Source of the DNA: a virus
Reading direction: 5' to 3' (one strand)
DNA: 64,000 nucleotides
IMG/VR virus record: IMGVR_UViG_3300035661_000012
Location: 90,305 to 154,304 of that record
The translations under genes and the position numbers were made by a program. Below, one piece after another: positions 63,380 to 64,000 of this stretch; position 1 is the first letter of the stretch; the number at the start of each line of letters is the position of its first letter. The notes under the pieces are model-generated. The model had not been told where the DNA came from. It ran no database searches and worked only from the letters and a program-made list of their open reading frames with translations.

Positions 63380-64000
63380 TTATGTCAACTTATGGAAGGC
63401 CTCTACAAGACCTTCCGCAATACTATCGATAAGGCCAACGTTAACTCTATAAACGTACATAACCCTACCGTTATTTACTGGCATCCATTCAGCTTTTGGA
63501 CTACCAGAATTATGAGCATAAGTATCCATATAAATCCATGTGGATTTTGGTGATATCTTATGCTGCATTAGATGGCCTATGCCATCGCCGTCACCAATAT
63601 AGAGAACATAGTCGAATTTATCGTATATTCTCTGCTGATCAATTGACTGATCTTTGTTTTCATCTATTATTTCGCCATTTCCATTTGACGCATAATAGAT
63701 GTCGACATTGATATCTTTGGCGAATTTTGCTAATGCTTGGGCGATCTTTTTCGTAGCACCCGAGAATGCGGCACATGAACCGCTCTCATCATTTGTGATG
63801 AGAATCTTTGGTCCCGTACTCATCCGCCAAGGATCATATACTGCAGGTAGCGGATTTCTATTTGTTGCCCGCAGTATTTCGTATTTCAAAGGATTCATTT
63901 TCTCTTCTTCAATTGTGGGTAATCCTTTCAAACCCCACAATTTAGCCAACGTTTCAACACAAATCATTACTTCGCGATCATCTACTTCGACATCGCCACC
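63380..64000 (-). CDS. vWA-like protein, N-terminus outside window
   Basis: Open reading frame continues to the window edge, so the gene is partial here. PKILITNDESGSCAAFSGAT has a MIDAS-like DxSxS, followed by KIAQALAKFAKDINVDIYYA and KFDYVLYIGDGDG, the order seen in von Willebrand factor A domains. The C-terminus (RVNVGLIDSIAEGLVEAFHK) is helical. Such domains bind metal and partner proteins. Family not secure. Confidence 0.5.
   Translation of the reverse strand, partial: GGDVEVDDREVMICVETLAKLWGLKGLPTIEEEKMNPLKYEILRATNRNPLPAVYDPWRMSTGPKILITNDESGSCAAFSGATKKIAQALAKFAKDINVDIYYASNGNGEIIDENKDQSIDQQRIYDKFDYVLYIGDGDGIGHLMQHKISPKSTWIYMDTYAHNSGSPKAEWMPVNNGRVMYVYRVNVGLIDSIAEGLVEAFHKLT

Noticed and set aside
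1-64000. CRISPR array
   Set aside because: No series of identical repeats with unique spacers; the decamer array at 52.1-52.3 kb is too short in unit and has no spacer layout.

Overview
This AT-rich window most resembles part of a large (jumbo-class) bacteriophage genome, or a related phage-like extrachromosomal element. It is densely packed with short, overlapping genes. All but one (an Hsp20 chaperone at 5008-5349) are on the minus strand, and most have clear Shine-Dalgarno sequences. Many products are nucleic-acid enzymes of the kind big phages carry: a partial DnaE-type polymerase, RecA, two OB-fold ssDNA-binding proteins, RNase H, a DnaQ-type exonuclease, a B12-dependent ribonucleotide reductase, ThyX, an ATP-dependent DNA ligase and two RNA ligases. 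No capsid, tail, terminase or portal gene was recognised, so phage identity is an inference. The host cannot be named; the SD sequences, a sigma70-like promoter and many intrinsic terminators point to a bacterium. Because nearly everything is on the minus strand, transcription runs from high to low coordinates.

Region by region. 0-6.3 kb: DnaE fragment, UDG-like protein, SprT-like protease, RecA behind a sigma70-like promoter and hairpin leader, Hsp20 and an orphan response regulator. 6.3-10.3 kb: class II ribonucleotide reductase NrdJ flanked by two hairpin-rich non-coding stretches. 10.3-20.6 kb: the most distinctive block. A 1030-aa protein with both beta-like and beta'-like RNA polymerase signatures is followed by a cassette resembling the PRTRC system (small C-type protein, E2-like B, JAB protease A, ThiF/E1). 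A retron-like reverse transcriptase, a zinc ribbon and a Whirly-like ssDNA-binding protein are joined to its end. 20.6-31 kb: small proteins, MazG-like pyrophosphohydrolase, SSB-like protein, exonuclease, macro domain, SLOG-like protein, lytic transglycosylase, FmdB zinc ribbon, DRB0094-type RNA ligase and HicB-like protein. 31-40 kb: three paralogues built of 29-residue repeats, T4 Rnl1-like RNA ligase, ThyX and many small proteins. 40.4-51.3 kb: a candidate small RNA, a 682-aa protein with a structured leader, DNA ligase, SSB, a nucleotidyltransferase/PcfJ-like protein and RNase H.

51.3-52.3 kb is a long gene-free stretch with phased iterons, direct and inverted repeats and a decamer array, the best candidate here for a replication origin or control region. 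52-58 kb holds a run of very small proteins, several hydrophobic, typical of host-takeover or accessory loci, including a Csx3-like ring nuclease that could counter type III CRISPR signalling. 58.3-61 kb encodes a second RNA-polymerase-like protein (874 aa) with a DxDGD motif. From 61 kb to the end, four small genes are separated by repeated structured RNA units: minimal tRNA-like folds followed by a covarying pseudoknot-like leader.

Taken together the genes suggest an element that makes its own nucleotides, replicates and repairs its DNA, repairs RNA, encodes RNA-polymerase-like proteins, and carries a ubiquitin-like conjugation cassette coupled to a reverse transcriptase.
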